Program-made: the position numbers and the translations under genes | Source: Chitinophagaceae bacterium | Lineage (GTDB): Bacteria; Bacteroidota; Bacteroidia; Chitinophagales; Chitinophagaceae | Assembly: GCA_023957755.1 (NCBI GenBank) | Contig: JAMLGT010000002.1 | Location: 62,001 to 126,000, forward strand | Reading direction: 5' to 3' | Length of the DNA: 64,000 nucleotides | Shown here: positions 8,320 through 15,969 of the stretch, in pieces | How the letters are laid out: every line of letters starts with the position of its first letter | Numbering within the stretch: position 1 is the first letter of the stretch | The notes under the pieces: generated by a model | Databases searched by the model: none | What the model was told of the DNA's origin: nothing | What the model saw: only the letters and a program-made list of their open reading frames with translations

Positions 8320-8865
8320 ATGACGCAAAATACTACTGATAATCAATTTAAAGAGGTGATCGATACCTGTAAGAAGATTTTTTTGAAAAAAACGGCTGAT
8401 TATGGCACTTCCTGGCGCGTGTACCGCATGATTACGGTAGCTGATCAGTTGTATATAAAAGCAAAAAGGATTCGTAATATTCAGGAAAATGTGGTGCAAA
8501 AGATTGGCGATTCGATTGAGGATGAATTTCGGGGAATCGTCAATTATGCTATAATCGGTCTCATACAATTAAAGATCACACATGATAAGTGGGATCTGCC
8601 GGTGGCAGAAGTAGCACAGCTTTATGACGAAAGTGTCAGTGCAGCACTTGACCTGTTGCAAAAGAAGAACAACGATTATGGTGAAGCCTGGCGCGATATG
8701 AATCAGCATGGACTTACAGACCTGATTCTTGCCAAGATACTGCGCATCAGGCAGATACTTAAGAATGATGGCAAGACGCTGGTGAGCGAGGGCGTGGATG
8801 CCAACCTCTATGATATATTGAACTATGCAGTGTTTGCACTGATTCTGATGAATAACCCTGACTGA
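8320..8865 (+). CDS. DUF1599 (Nmad1-type) domain protein, tandem duplicate
   Basis: This is a Bacteroidota family of unknown biochemical function (Pfam DUF1599, also named nucleotide-modification-associated domain 1). The 181-residue protein contains two copies of the same unit. The first reads KKTADYGTSWR...IKAKRIRNIQ...IVNYAIIGLI and the second KKNNDYGEAWRDMN...LAKILRIRQI...ILNYAVFALI, each about 70-80 residues long. It has no signal peptide. It is followed after 14 nt by a DoxX-type membrane protein gene and lies divergently beside folP, a neighbourhood I recall from other Bacteroidota. Start chosen at ATG 8320 because of the promoter position. Confidence 0.88.
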   Translation: MTQNTTDNQFKEVIDTCKKIFLKKTADYGTSWRVYRMITVADQLYIKAKRIRNIQENVVQKIGDSIEDEFRGIVNYAIIGLIQLKITHDKWDLPVAEVAQLYDESVSAALDLLQKKNNDYGEAWRDMNQHGLTDLILAKILRIRQILKNDGKTLVSEGVDANLYDILNYAVFALILMNNPD

Positions 8866-8879
8866 TAAATTAACTTATT

Positions 8880-10001
8880 ATGAAAATGATTGTGAATGCC
8901 GTGCGATGGATTGTCGGCGTGCTTTTTATTTTTAGCGGATTGGTAAAGGCGAATGACCCCAACGGCCTTTCCTACAAGATGCAGGAATTTTTTGAACGGT
9001 GGGCAGCAGATGGGTTTCTGCCCGGGCTGATGAATTGGCTGCATGGATTCTCGCTGGAGTTTTCATTTCTGACCATCACGCTTGAAATTATTGTGGGCGT
9101 AGGGTTGTTGCTGGGAATATGGAAACGGTTTTTTATCTGGCTCACCTTTATCCTGATTGTATTTTTCTCATGGCTTACTGGCTATGCAGCACTTTCCGGA
9201 AAGATAGCTACCTGCGGCTGCTTTGGAGATTGTCTGCCGCTCACTTCCATGCAGTCTTTCATTAAAGATATTGTGCTATTGGTGCTGGTGTTGATACTAA
9301 TTCTTGGGCAGAAGCATATCAAACAGGTATTTACGATGGCCGTGGGTTTTCTGCTATTGGTATTTTCAGTGGTGATTGTAGTAGGTTTCCAGTGGTACGT
9401 AATGCGTTATATGCCTCTGGTGGACTGTCTTCCATTCAAAACCGGAAATGATATTCTGGAATTGCGAAAGATGCCGGCCGATGCAGTCCCCGACAAAAAG
9501 GATTATGTATTTGTGTATGAAAAGGGTGGGGTGAAGGAAGAGTTTTCTGTAAAAGATCTTCCTGATTCATCGTGGACGTTTGTGAGCCGCAGGGATGTGA
9601 TTATCGAGAAGGGATACAACAACGAGCCACCTATTAAGGATTACAATCTGATTACCCCTGAGGGGAATGACACCACAGAAAGTATCCTCATGGTCGATGC
9701 AGATTATTATTTGTTTTACACAACGGATGTGGCGGCCACTTCCGGAATGTGGGCGTCAGCCTTTAAAAAAATATTCGATAAGGCCGGGAGCGAGGGGCGC
9801 AAAATATACGTTGTGACTGCCGATCCTTCGGATGCAGACCGGTTTTTCAATGTGGAACATGCGTACAATATCCCGATATTGTCTCTGGATGCCGTTGCAT
9901 TTAAAACTGCAGCGAGAACAAATCCTGAATTATATTTGATGCATGGACCGGTTGTGAAGAAGAAGTGGGGTAAAGCTTCTCTTTCTGCTGCCGGCAAATA
10001 A
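8880..10001 (+). CDS. DoxX/MauE-type membrane protein (BT_3928 family)
   Basis: The 373-residue protein has an N-terminal membrane domain of about five helices (residues 1-175). It starts with NAVRWIVGVLFIFSGLVKANDPNGLSYKMQEFFE, typical of DoxX-like proteins, and carries a Cys-rich TCGCFGDC loop as in MauE-type quinone/disulfide-linked membrane proteins. The soluble C-terminal half (about 190-373) ends in a segment that could be a degenerate thioredoxin fold, but no CxxC is present there. Function is not established. It lies between the DUF1599 gene and a permease gene, 3 nt from the latter, so all three are probably one operon. Confidence 0.82.
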   Translation: MKMIVNAVRWIVGVLFIFSGLVKANDPNGLSYKMQEFFERWAADGFLPGLMNWLHGFSLEFSFLTITLEIIVGVGLLLGIWKRFFIWLTFILIVFFSWLTGYAALSGKIATCGCFGDCLPLTSMQSFIKDIVLLVLVLILILGQKHIKQVFTMAVGFLLLVFSVVIVVGFQWYVMRYMPLVDCLPFKTGNDILELRKMPADAVPDKKDYVFVYEKGGVKEEFSVKDLPDSSWTFVSRRDVIIEKGYNNEPPIKDYNLITPEGNDTTESILMVDADYYLFYTTDVAATSGMWASAFKKIFDKAGSEGRKIYVVTADPSDADRFFNVEHAYNIPILSLDAVAFKTAARTNPELYLMHGPVVKKKWGKASLSAAGK

Positions 10002-10004
10002 CCA

Positions 10005-11054
10005 ATGTTTCAGATACTCGTCAAAAAGTTATTGTATGGCATCCTCGTACTGGTAGGGGTGGTGATGGTTGTTTTTCTCACTTTCCAGGCGTTTGGCGAT
10101 CCCGCCAGAATGGTGCTCGGGCAGTCGGGCGATGCAAAGACGATTGAAAATATCCGCAGAGAGCTTTATCTGGATCAGCCTAAGTGGAAACAGTTTATCT
10201 TTTATGTCAACGATATTTCGCCTGTCTCCATCCACACAAAAGCAGAGATTGAGCAAAAACAACTAAGAGGATTTTTTCTGGGTGGAGATACTAAACTGGG
10301 TTTGAAAATACCGTATCTCCGTAGGAGTTATCAAACGAAAAAGGAAGTGACCGCCGTGTTGATGGAAGCACTACCCGGCACCGTTATGCTTGCTGTAGCA
10401 GCGATGCTGATTGCAATCATGCTGGGGATTCCCCTGGGAATATTAGCAGCAGTGAAAAAGAATACCTGGATGGATATTTCGGCGGTGGTCACCAGTGTAA
10501 TTGGAATTTCAGCGCCCTCCTTTTATATGGCGATTGTGATCGCATATATATTCGGGCTGGTATTACATCAATATACTGGTTTGCCACTCACAGGAAGCTG
10601 GTTTGATATTAATGAAACGACAGGACAACGCTACATCACCCTTCAGAATATGGTATTGCCTGCAGTGACGTTAGGTATCCGTCCACTTGCTATTGTCACC
10701 CAACTCACGCGTTCTTCCATGCTTGATGTGTTGAACCAGGATTTTATTCGAACAGCCTATGCCAAGGGGTTAAGCAAACAGCGCGTAATATGGGGCCATG
10801 CACTGCGCAATGCGCTGAACCCAGTAGTGACAGCAGTTACCGGATGGTTTGCAGAGTTGTTGGCAGGTTCTTTTTTCGTAGAATATATTTTTGGTTATAA
10901 GGGTATTGGGAAAGTAACCGTAGATGCGTTGGAGAATTTGGATTATCCTGTCGTGATGGGGTCTGTATTGCTGGCTGCCACAATCTTTGTGCTTATCAAT
11001 ATCCTATCGGATATGTTGTATGCCGTGATTGACCCCAGAGTGAAAGTGGAGTAG
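10005..11054 (+). CDS. ABC transporter permease, DppB/OppB type
   Basis: The 349-residue inner-membrane protein matches dipeptide/oligopeptide transporter permeases. It has an N-terminal helix (ILVKKLLYGILVLVGVVMVVFLTFQAF), a long periplasmic loop (about 35-115), and a core with the EAA-like motif RTAYAKGLSKQRVIWGHALRNALNPVVTAVTGW, which contacts the ATPase. The family acts as a DppB-DppC heterodimer with ATPases and a substrate-binding lipoprotein. None of these partners is adjacent, so this gene is an orphan or works with components encoded elsewhere. It follows the DoxX-type gene after 3 nt. Confidence 0.92.
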   Translation: MFQILVKKLLYGILVLVGVVMVVFLTFQAFGDPARMVLGQSGDAKTIENIRRELYLDQPKWKQFIFYVNDISPVSIHTKAEIEQKQLRGFFLGGDTKLGLKIPYLRRSYQTKKEVTAVLMEALPGTVMLAVAAMLIAIMLGIPLGILAAVKKNTWMDISAVVTSVIGISAPSFYMAIVIAYIFGLVLHQYTGLPLTGSWFDINETTGQRYITLQNMVLPAVTLGIRPLAIVTQLTRSSMLDVLNQDFIRTAYAKGLSKQRVIWGHALRNALNPVVTAVTGWFAELLAGSFFVEYIFGYKGIGKVTVDALENLDYPVVMGSVLLAATIFVLINILSDMLYAVIDPRVKVE

Positions 11055-11420
11055 GCCAGATGGATTACGATAATGTTTTCAGAGAACATTATTTGGCGCT
11101 AAAATTTGTACGGGTAAGTTTCCGGGTTTCATTAAACTACTTATTTCGATTCCGAATTAAACATTTCAGAATTATCGATGGCTGGTTTAATTATTCAGGA
11201 GGTGGCTGATGGCCTTACCGAGTGAGGTCCCCACGCTGATTTGAAGGGCGGGGTAATAAATTTAGAGGCCGGGATCAGTGGGCCAAAGCGCCACTTAGCC
11301 GGGCAATAATAATAAGGGATATCTCCTTCCCGGGTATTATTCAAAACGTACTGCCAATTAAATATTGTGGGTATTGGTCGGAGATTGCCTGGAGCGTGTT
11401 GTTTGGAATGGGACTGGGTG
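11055..11420. other. 366-bp intergenic region with an inverted repeat
   Basis: No credible reading frame is seen between the permease and kdsA, which converge here. ATAATGTT (11070-11077) and AACATTAT (11085-11092) form a perfect 8-bp dyad with a 7-nt loop just after the permease stop. It is followed by only a short T-run, so it is a weak terminator or a protein-binding site. The rest shows nothing I can name. Confidence 0.4.
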
Positions 11421-12242
11421 CTAAACGATTGCCTTTCTCACTTTGGTAAGTTGCTTTAGCAGCGCTTCCAATCGGTCGAGTTTCAGCATGTTGGCGCCAT
11501 CGCTTTTTGCTATAGCAGGTTCAGGATGCGTCTCTATAAATAGCCCGTCAGCGCCGGTGGCGATAGCAGCTTTGGCAATGGTGCCAATGAGTTCGGGATT
11601 TCCACCGGTGACACCGGATGTCTGATTAGGTTGCTGCAGGCTATGTGTGCAGTCCATAATTACGGGCACTCCGATTTCGCGCATTACGGTAATATTTCTG
11701 AAGTCAACCACCAGATCGGTATAACCAAAGAAATTGCCACGTTCGGTGAGCATTACTTTGTTGTTGCCGGTAGCAAGGATTTTGTCGACGGCAAACTTCA
11801 TTGAACCACCACTTAGAAACTGCCCTTTTTTAATGTTGACAATCTTGTTAGTCTTTCCGGCCGCATGCAGTAAGTCTGTCTGCCTGCTCAGGAAGGCAGG
11901 GATTTGAAGAATGTCGATGTATTCAGCTGCTATGGCCGCTTCTTCAGCAGTATGGATATCTGAAGTAGTGGGCAGATGAAAGGTGTTGCCGGTTTTCTTT
12001 AGCAGTGTCAGTGCTTCATGATCTCCAATGCCCGTAAAACTTTTTTCGCTGGTACGATTGGCTTTTCGGTACGAGGCTTTGAAGATATAGGGAATACCCA
12101 GGTCACGGCAGATACGGGAAACTTCTGTGGCCACTGAGGTCAAAAGTGCTTCATCTTCTACAACACATGGTCCTGCAATAAGGAAAAACTGATTGGGGTC
12201 ATAGTCCTGTGATTTGAATAGGTCTTTTAAGAAGTCGTTCAT
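11421..12242 (-). CDS. kdsA: 3-deoxy-8-phosphooctulonate synthase (KDO 8-P synthase)
   Basis: KdsA condenses phosphoenolpyruvate with arabinose 5-phosphate to Kdo 8-phosphate, the first committed step towards the Kdo of lipopolysaccharide. The 273-residue TIM-barrel protein shows FLIAGPCVVED near the N terminus, FKASYRKANRTSEKSFTGIG, IVNIKKGQFLSGGSMKFAVDKI, and the terminal GGNPELIG...GADGLFIETHPEPAIAKSDGANML. The Kdo transferase gene waaA is also in this window (62123-63376). It is last in a minus-strand series after gatC, the ABC ATPase and the adenosyltransferase, with a 59-nt gap. Confidence 0.96.
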   Translation of the reverse strand: MNDFLKDLFKSQDYDPNQFFLIAGPCVVEDEALLTSVATEVSRICRDLGIPYIFKASYRKANRTSEKSFTGIGDHEALTLLKKTGNTFHLPTTSDIHTAEEAAIAAEYIDILQIPAFLSRQTDLLHAAGKTNKIVNIKKGQFLSGGSMKFAVDKILATGNNKVMLTERGNFFGYTDLVVDFRNITVMREIGVPVIMDCTHSLQQPNQTSGVTGGNPELIGTIAKAAIATGADGLFIETHPEPAIAKSDGANMLKLDRLEALLKQLTKVRKAIV

Positions 12243-12301
12243 TGTGGCTGTTTTATGAATGCTGCAAATAAGATTAGGGATTGCATGTAGAGAAGTATTT
12301 A

Positions 12302-12862
12302 TTACACTCTGGCTCTCCAGATAATTTCAGGAATATTATTCCTGAAACCTGTATATCTCGCCAGCATGAAGAAGTAATCGCTCAATCTGTTGAGGTACTT
12401 TATAATCAGTGGTGGAACATTATTTTCTTCTGCATCGAGCCTGATGCAATTGCGTTCTGCTCTGCGGCAGACGGTGCGTGCAATATGGGCATACGATACT
12501 ATAGGTGCCCCTCCGGGCAGGATGAAGTTTTTCATTACAGGCAGATCTTCATCCATTCTGTCCATCTCTTTTTCCAAAAACTCTATATCAGACTCGTGTA
12601 AATCGGGCAGTGGCATCTTGAGTTTCTTTTCGGGGTCGGTAGCCAGTTCTGAGCCGATAGTAAATAGCCTGTCCTGGATTTCTTTCAGAGTCGTTTTAAT
12701 GGATTCATCTGTCTGATAGTCTGACAGCAGCCCTACGAATGAGTTGAGTTCATCCACAGTTCCGTACGACTCAATACGCAGGTCTCCTTTAGAGACGCGC
12801 CTGCCTCCAAGCAGGCCTGTAGTACCTTTATCTCCTGTCTTGGTATATATCTTCATTGACAT
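12302..12862 (-). CDS. Cob(I)alamin adenosyltransferase, PduO type
   Basis: The enzyme transfers adenosyl from ATP to cob(I)alamin to give coenzyme B12. The 186-residue protein has the PduO-type N terminus MKIYTKTGDKGTTGLLGGRRVSK and the helical-bundle motifs SYGTVDELNSFVGL, FILPGG, HIARTVCRRAERN and KYLNRLSDYFFMLARY. A second ATG two codons in (12856) is equally likely as start. It lies 19 nt downstream of the ABC ATPase gene. No cobalamin riboswitch is visible upstream. Confidence 0.93.
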   Translation of the reverse strand: MSMKIYTKTGDKGTTGLLGGRRVSKGDLRIESYGTVDELNSFVGLLSDYQTDESIKTTLKEIQDRLFTIGSELATDPEKKLKMPLPDLHESDIEFLEKEMDRMDEDLPVMKNFILPGGAPIVSYAHIARTVCRRAERNCIRLDAEENNVPPLIIKYLNRLSDYFFMLARYTGFRNNIPEIIWRARV

Positions 12863-12881
12863 TACTGAAATATTTTTGGCG

Positions 12882-13583
12882 TTATTTGGAAACCAAAGAA
12901 GCCGTCTTGTGGTCGGTCTCGATGATTCCGTCCTTCAGGCGAATGATGCGGTGTGCAAACTGAGCAATATCCTCTTCGTGTGTTACCAGCACTACTGTAT
13001 TTCCTTCTGATTGTATTTTGTCGAAAATATGCATGATTTCAACCGACGTCTTAGAGTCCAGGTTTCCTGTGGGTTCGTCTGCCAGAATGATAGAGGGGCT
13101 GTTTACCAATGCCCGTGCAATTGCAACCCTTTGGTTTTGTCCACCCGAAAGTTCATTGGGTTTGTGATGGCTTCTGTCGGCAAGGCCTACCCGATCCAGC
13201 ATTTCCAGTGCTCGTTCCATCCTCTCTTTCTTTGATACGCCGCTGTAAATCATTGGGAGGGCCACGTTTTCTGCGGCTGTCATCCTGGGCAGCAGATTAA
13301 ATTGTTGAAATACAAATCCGATTTCTTTGTTTCGGATATCAGCAAGGTCGTTGTCGTCCATCTTGCTTACATCCTGGTTGTTGAGAATGTATCTGCCGGA
13401 GGTGGGAGAGTCGAGGCATCCGAGAATATTCATCAGTGTGGATTTTCCACTACCGCTTGGCCCCATCAATGCCACATATTCATTCTTGAAGATTTCCAGG
13501 GAAATACCCTTTAGTACCTTAAGTTCCTGTTTCCCGAGGTAGTAGCTTTTCCTGATTTCTTCCAGTTTAATGACTGTGGACAT
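12882..13583 (-). CDS. ABC transporter ATP-binding protein (LolD/MacB-like)
   Basis: The 233-residue ATPase has Walker A (GPSGSGKST), a Q-loop ([11 protein letters not shown]), the signature [19 protein letters not shown], Walker B plus the D-loop ([13 protein letters not shown]) and the H-loop (VTHEEDIA). Spacing and the [17 protein letters not shown] start place it in the MacB/LolD/FtsE group that powers export or lipoprotein release. No permease gene is adjacent, so the partner is unknown. It begins 4 nt after gatC, so the two are probably co-transcribed. Confidence 0.93.
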   Translation of the reverse strand: MSTVIKLEEIRKSYYLGKQELKVLKGISLEIFKNEYVALMGPSGSGKSTLMNILGCLDSPTSGRYILNNQDVSKMDDNDLADIRNKEIGFVFQQFNLLPRMTAAENVALPMIYSGVSKKERMERALEMLDRVGLADRSHHKPNELSGGQNQRVAIARALVNSPSIILADEPTGNLDSKTSVEIMHIFDKIQSEGNTVVLVTHEEDIAQFAHRIIRLKDGIIETDHKTASLVSK

Positions 13584-13587
13584 AGAT

Positions 13588-13878
13588 TTATTTTTTTATG
13601 ACTTTAGGAACTTTAAAATAGGTGTCATCGTGTGAAGGCGCATTTTTAAAACTCAGGCTGGCCGGAAGTTCGCCTCTTACCTCATCATTTCGTGAGAAGG
13701 GCATACCGCCCGCAATATGCATGGCGGGTTTCACTCCTGTAGTGTCCACCTCCTGTAGTTTGTTGATAAAACCCAGCATCTTTTCCAGTTCGGACTGCAT
13801 CACTAATTTCTCCTCTTCTGTGAAGGATAACATTGAGAGGTGCGCCAATCTGTCTATTAATTCCGGTGTCACTTGCAT
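13588..13878 (-). CDS. gatC: Asp-tRNA(Asn)/Glu-tRNA(Gln) amidotransferase subunit C
   Basis: GatC is the small subunit that holds GatA and GatB together in the amidotransferase that converts mischarged Glu-tRNA(Gln) or Asp-tRNA(Asn). The 96-residue protein shows the family pattern: [22 protein letters not shown] at the N terminus, [16 protein letters not shown] in the middle, and a C-terminal FKVPKVIKK. gatA and gatB are not in this window. The ATG at 13878 is six nt downstream of a perfect -7 element, and the gene heads a likely operon with the ABC ATPase. Confidence 0.93.
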   Translation of the reverse strand: MQVTPELIDRLAHLSMLSFTEEEKLVMQSELEKMLGFINKLQEVDTTGVKPAMHIAGGMPFSRNDEVRGELPASLSFKNAPSHDDTYFKVPKVIKK

Positions 13879-13882
13879 TTGG

Positions 13883-13890
13883 CAAATATA
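13883..13890 (-). promoter_or_regulatory. -7 element of the gatC operon (TATATTTG)
   Basis: On the minus strand TATATTTG matches TAnnTTTG exactly, and only four bases separate its last G from the gatC ATG. Confidence 0.65.
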
Positions 13891-14009
13891 ATTCCTTTTG
13901 AAGCAGATAGGGTTTTGAGAACCACTAATTTGGTTTGTTACTCATTTTTCAGAATTTGATAACAAAAAGGCTTCTGTAAGCCAGCATTTACTCAAAGTCC
14001 TTTTATTAT

Positions 14010-14017
14010 TATCTTCG
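14010..14017 (+). promoter_or_regulatory. -7-like element of trpS (TATCTTCG)
   Basis: TATCTTCG is a one-mismatch match to TAnnTTTG and ends seven bases before the trpS ATG at 14025. Confidence 0.45.
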
Positions 14018-14024
14018 CCGCCTG

Positions 14025-15029
14025 ATGGAAAATAAAAAGGAAATTGTCCTAAGCGGGATCAGGCCTACGGGTTCGTTGCATCTCGGAAATTATTTTGGGG
14101 CACTGGCAAATTATGTGAAGATGCAGGATGATTATGACTGCTATTTTTTTGTGGCTGACCTGCATTCACTGACGACACATCCGGACACCTCGACACTAAA
14201 GGAACATGTTAAGAATGTGATAGCCACTATGTTGGCTGCGGGTATCGATCCCCAAAAAGCTACACTTTATAACCAAAGCCACCTCTATACTACATCCGAA
14301 CTTTATCTCTATCTGAATATGCTGGCTTATAAAGGTGAATTGGAGAAAACGGTCACCTTTAAGGAGAAAGTAAGGCAGCATCCTGATAATGTCAATGCCG
14401 GCTTGCTGACCTACCCGGTATTACAGGCTGCTGATATCCTTATTCATTTGGCAAAGTATGTGCCTGTGGGTAAAGATCAGGAGCAGCATCTGGAGATGAC
14501 AAGAAATTTTGCAAATAGATTTAACCATCGATATGGAGAGGTTTTTCCCGAGCCGGTGGCATTCAATTTTAATCATAACCTGGTAAAAATTCCATCACTT
14601 GATGGAGAAGGAAAAATGAGTAAGAGTGTCAATGAAAATGCAACCATTTATCTGACAGATGAAGATGAGGTTATCCGTAAAAAGGTGATGAAGGCAAAGA
14701 CCGATAGTGGCCCTACAGCACCTGACTCAGCTATGCCCGACTATATTGAAAATCTGTATGCACTGATGAGGTTGGTGAGTACTTCTGATACAGTGAGCCA
14801 TTTTGAAAAAGCTTATAAAAACTGCACTGTGCGTTATGGTGACCTGAAGAAGCAGTTGGCAGAGGATATGGTAGCCTTTGTGGCTCCTATCCGGAGGCGG
14901 ATTTATGAAATTATGGAAGATGAGCCTTATATCAATAAGATCATGACTGAGGGAGCAGAAAAAGCCAATGAGCATGCCAATAAAACCATGGTACTGGTAA
15001 GAAATGCAATGGGGCTTAATTATTTTTAA
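14025..15029 (+). CDS. trpS: Tryptophanyl-tRNA synthetase
   Basis: TrpS charges tRNA-Trp. The 334-residue class I enzyme has the TIGN/HIGH region as GIRPTGSLHLGNYFG near the N terminus, LLTYPVLQAADIL and GKDQEQHLEMTRNFANRFN in the catalytic core, and the KMSKS loop as GEGKMSKSVNEN. Length is typical. No T-box or Trp-rich leader is visible upstream. Confidence 0.97.
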   Translation: MENKKEIVLSGIRPTGSLHLGNYFGALANYVKMQDDYDCYFFVADLHSLTTHPDTSTLKEHVKNVIATMLAAGIDPQKATLYNQSHLYTTSELYLYLNMLAYKGELEKTVTFKEKVRQHPDNVNAGLLTYPVLQAADILIHLAKYVPVGKDQEQHLEMTRNFANRFNHRYGEVFPEPVAFNFNHNLVKIPSLDGEGKMSKSVNENATIYLTDEDEVIRKKVMKAKTDSGPTAPDSAMPDYIENLYALMRLVSTSDTVSHFEKAYKNCTVRYGDLKKQLAEDMVAFVAPIRRRIYEIMEDEPYINKIMTEGAEKANEHANKTMVLVRNAMGLNYF

Positions 15030-15114
15030 TTTTTCCGCAGCGACTTTTTACATTCCAATACGTTTTTTCGGTAATTTGTGGGAGCGCGATAACGAATAAA
15101 AGAAATATAAATAG

Positions 15115-15750
15115 ATGGCGAAATCGACGAAACCCAAGCACATTGCTGTGGCTGGAAATATCGGAGCCGGGAAGACAACACTTACCCAACTGCTTAGTAA
15201 ACATTACAAGTGGATTCCTCAGTTTGAAGATGTGGATCACAACCCTTACCTCTATGATTTTTATGAAGATATGCCACGATGGAGCTTCAATCTTCAGATT
15301 TATTTTTTGAACAGCAGGCTGGCTCAGCTTCTCGAAATCCAACAGGGTACGGAGACTATTATTCAGGACAGGACTATCTATGAAGATGCTCATATTTTCG
15401 CTCCAAACCTGCATGAAATGGGGTTGATGAATAAACGTGATTTTGAGAATTATTTTACTTTTTTCGAAACGCTCAAGCGAATGGTAAAGCCTCCGGATTT
15501 ACTGATTTATCTGAATGCCTCTGTGCCCACACTCGTGTCCCAGATTCAAAAGCGCGGCAGGGAGTATGAGGAGAATATCCGTTTGGATTATCTTAAGAAG
15601 CTCAATGATTTCTATAATAAATGGATTGCTTCCTATAAAGAAGGCCCGTTACTTATCATCGATGCAGATAAAAACAAGTTTGCTGAAAAGGACGAAGATC
15701 TCGGTGAGATTATCTCACAGATAGATGCGCAGTTGTTTGGCCTGTTTTAA
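15115..15750 (+). CDS. Deoxynucleoside kinase (dNK/dGK family)
   Basis: The 211-residue enzyme phosphorylates deoxynucleosides in nucleotide salvage. It shows the P-loop GNIGAGKTT (residues 14-22), FEDVDHNPYLYDFYEDM for substrate binding, QDRTIYEDAHIF (the family DRS/ERS-type motif) and a LID-like region near RGREYEENIRLDYLKKLN. Family members prefer deoxyadenosine, deoxyguanosine or thymidine, and the specificity cannot be read here. It follows trpS after 85 nt. Confidence 0.93.
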   Translation: MAKSTKPKHIAVAGNIGAGKTTLTQLLSKHYKWIPQFEDVDHNPYLYDFYEDMPRWSFNLQIYFLNSRLAQLLEIQQGTETIIQDRTIYEDAHIFAPNLHEMGLMNKRDFENYFTFFETLKRMVKPPDLLIYLNASVPTLVSQIQKRGREYEENIRLDYLKKLNDFYNKWIASYKEGPLLIIDADKNKFAEKDEDLGEIISQIDAQLFGLF

Positions 15751-15776
15751 TTCAGTATGCCGCAAAGACAGAGTGT

Positions 15777-15824
15777 TGTCATCCCGTGCTCCGATAAGGG
15801 ATCTCATCATGCTGCCAAATGAGA
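15777..15824. repeat. REP-like palindromic sequence
   Basis: The stretch begins TGTCATCCCGTGCTCC and contains two adjacent dyads, ATCCC (15781-15785)/GGGAT (15798-15802) and TCTCAT (15802-15807)/ATGAGA (15819-15824). This resembles the short dispersed GTCATCCCG...GGGATCTC palindromes common in intergenic regions of many bacteria. There is only one copy in the window, so repeat status is inferred. Confidence 0.35.
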
Positions 15825-15910
15825 TTGCGGATCGGTACCCTCAATGCCCTTCCCTTATTAGCATCCAATGCGGATTCTACACAGAAATATTAGCCGGTCT
15901 GACTATAGAA

Positions 15911-15951
15911 AAACAAAAGCCCCATGAAAATCTTTGTTTTCTCATGGGGCT
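15911..15951 (-). terminator. Rho-independent terminator of pckA
   Basis: A perfect 10-bp stem, AGCCCCATGA (15918-15927) with TCATGGGGCT (15942-15951), is followed on the minus strand by a TTTTGTTT tract (15911-15917). It lies just past the pckA stop codon. Confidence 0.9.
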
Positions 15952-15969
15952 CCACATCAATATTGGTGA

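Noticed and set aside
13891-14024. T-box or tryptophan leader upstream of trpS
   Set aside because: No Trp-rich frame, no terminator hairpin and no T-box-like sequence in the 134 bases before trpS.
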